This document shows, one piece after another, positions 40,231 to 41,132 of a stretch of 41,132 nucleotides of DNA. The position numbers and the translations under genes are program-made. The notes under the pieces were generated by a model, which ran no database searches, had not been told where the DNA came from, and worked only from the letters and a program-made list of their open reading frames with translations. Source of the DNA: Pseudomonadota bacterium (GTDB lineage: Bacteria > Pseudomonadota > Alphaproteobacteria > Acetobacterales > Acetobacteraceae); NCBI GenBank assembly GCA_021805545.1, contig JAJZFB010000032.1:1-41132 (forward strand). Reading direction: 5' to 3'. Every line of letters starts with the position of its first letter. Position 1 is the stretch's first letter.

Positions 40231-41132
40231 TTATTCCTCGGCCCGCACGGCGCGCAGCACTTCCTCAATGCTGGTTTCGCCGCGCGCCACGGCCTCCATG
40301 CCGGTTTGCAGCAGGGTTTTCATGCCGCGCGCCACCGCCTCCTGCTCAATTTCCGCCTGGTTGGCGCGGTTGGCGATCAGCCTCTCCATCCCGGCATCGG
40401 GCAGCAAAAATTCGGCAATGGCCTGGCGGCCGCGATAGCCGGTGTTGCGGCAGGCGGGGCAGCCTTGGGCGCGGCACATTGTTTCGCTGGCCAAATTGTG
40501 GCGCGCCCGCAGCGCCTGCGGCAGGGGCATTTCGGTTTTGCAGTCATCGCACAGGCGGCGCACCAGGCGCTGGGCCAGAATGCCGCGCAGCACGGCGGCG
40601 AGCAGGTAATCCTCCATCCCCATATCGCGCAGGCGGGTGATGGCCGCCGCCGCCGAGTTGGTGTGCAGGGTGGAGAGCACCAGATGCCCGGTAAGCGCCG
40701 CACGCGCCGCGATTTCAGCCGTTTCCAGGTCGCGGATTTCGCCTACCATGATGACGTTGGGGTCCAGGCGCACGATGGAGCGCAGCAGCGAGGCGAAACC
40801 CAGCCCGATTTGCGGGCGCACCTGGATTTGGTTGATGCCGGGGAGCTGATATTCGATCGGGTCTTCGACCGTGATGATCTTGGTCTGTTCCGCGTTAAGT
40901 GAGAGCAACGCGGTGTACAGCGTGGTGGTTTTGCCCGAGCCGGTGGGGCCGGTGACGAGCATGATTCCATTGGGCGCGGCCAGCGCGGTTTTCAACCGCT
41001 CGATCACCTGCGCATCATGCCCCTGGGCGGCGAAGTCGAAGCTGACAGCGCTGCGGTCCAGCACGCGCAGCACGATGATCTCGCCGTGCAGGCTGGGGGC
41101 GGTGGCGACGCGGAACACCACATCCTGCCCGC
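40231..41132 (-). CDS. gspE: T2SS ATPase GspE (5' end outside window)
   Basis: About 300 C-terminal residues of the secretion ATPase are visible, and the frame is still open at the window edge. Motifs are Walker A GPTGSGKTTTLY, the Asp box ITVEDPIEY, Walker B region IMVGEIRDLETAEIAARAALTGH and the His box STLHTN. A Cys4 zinc-type cluster (LCDDC and CRAQGCPAC) is intact. GspE powers pseudopilus assembly on the GspF platform. Confidence 0.95.
   Translation of the reverse strand, partial: GQDVVFRVATAPSLHGEIIVLRVLDRSAVSFDFAAQGHDAQVIERLKTALAAPNGIMLVTGPTGSGKTTTLYTALLSLNAEQTKIITVEDPIEYQLPGINQIQVRPQIGLGFASLLRSIVRLDPNVIMVGEIRDLETAEIAARAALTGHLVLSTLHTNSAAAAITRLRDMGMEDYLLAAVLRGILAQRLVRRLCDDCKTEMPLPQALRARHNLASETMCRAQGCPACRNTGYRGRQAIAEFLLPDAGMERLIANRANQAEIEQEAVARGMKTLLQTGMEAVARGETSIEEVLRAVRAEE

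Noticed and set aside
1-41132. CRISPR arrays, tRNA or rRNA genes, insertion sequences
   Set aside because: No regularly spaced direct repeats, cloverleaf-like segments or transposase motifs were seen by eye.

Overview
The window is a piece of a GC-rich alphaproteobacterial chromosome. It most resembles the acetic-acid/acidophile family Acetobacteraceae (Acidocella/Acidiphilium-like). The assignment rests on the Hint_2 protein with an Acetobacteraceae-type C-terminal beta module, the PccR/ScfR-controlled methylcitrate genes, the Cfa/COG2907/DUF1365 lipid cluster and the general codon bias. It is inferred from gene content only. No rRNA, tRNA, CRISPR array or insertion sequence was recognised.

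Layout. (1) 1-3996, + strand: a tightly overlapping lipid-modification operon holding a COG2907 flavoprotein (cut by the window edge), DUF1365, a Cfa-like fatty-acid methyltransferase, DUF2177 and an SDR. It converges on two minus-strand genes of unknown function (a membrane protein and an exported DUF6134-like protein). (2) 5495-8656: an MFS transporter, a YeaO-like DUF488 protein and an ScfR/PccR-type regulator that diverges from prpC and prpB (8859-10983, propionate/2-methylcitrate cycle). (3) 11183-15609: a minus-strand operon of ADH, sulfotransferase and SDR, divergent from an alkylsulfatase-like protein whose zinc ligands are largely replaced. (4) 15706-21259: an ABC-F ATPase converging on a 1307-residue protein that appears to combine a GH64-like N-terminus, a beta-helix-like repeat block and a Hint self-processing domain. 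(5) 21260-24993: a long AT-rich spacer, then a [2Fe-2S] ferredoxin, a CYP101-like P450 and an amidohydrolase. (6) 25111-28390: a YadGH-like ABC-2 exporter, a small Pro/Tyr-rich secreted protein and a methyltransferase. (7) 28570-33264: a Cyc2-like outer-membrane cytochrome-porin with a periplasmic cytochrome c, then a DUF3141 alpha/beta-hydrolase and a methyltransferase. (8) 33284-41132, minus strand: a type II secretion operon E-F-H-I-J-L-M-N/C-D that lacks gspG and gspK within the window.

The most interesting pattern is regulatory. Three FNR/FixK-type boxes (TTGAY-N4-ATCAW) occur in the window. All lie in spacers in front of redox genes: ferredoxin-P450, amidohydrolase, and cytochrome-porin/cytochrome c. 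They suggest that an oxygen- or redox-responsive regulator co-controls an oxygenase pathway and an outer-membrane electron-transfer pair. The other strong leads are the Cyc2-like gene pair itself, the GH64/beta-helix/Hint fusion, and the metal-site-degenerate alkylsulfatase homologue encoded back to back with a sulfotransferase.
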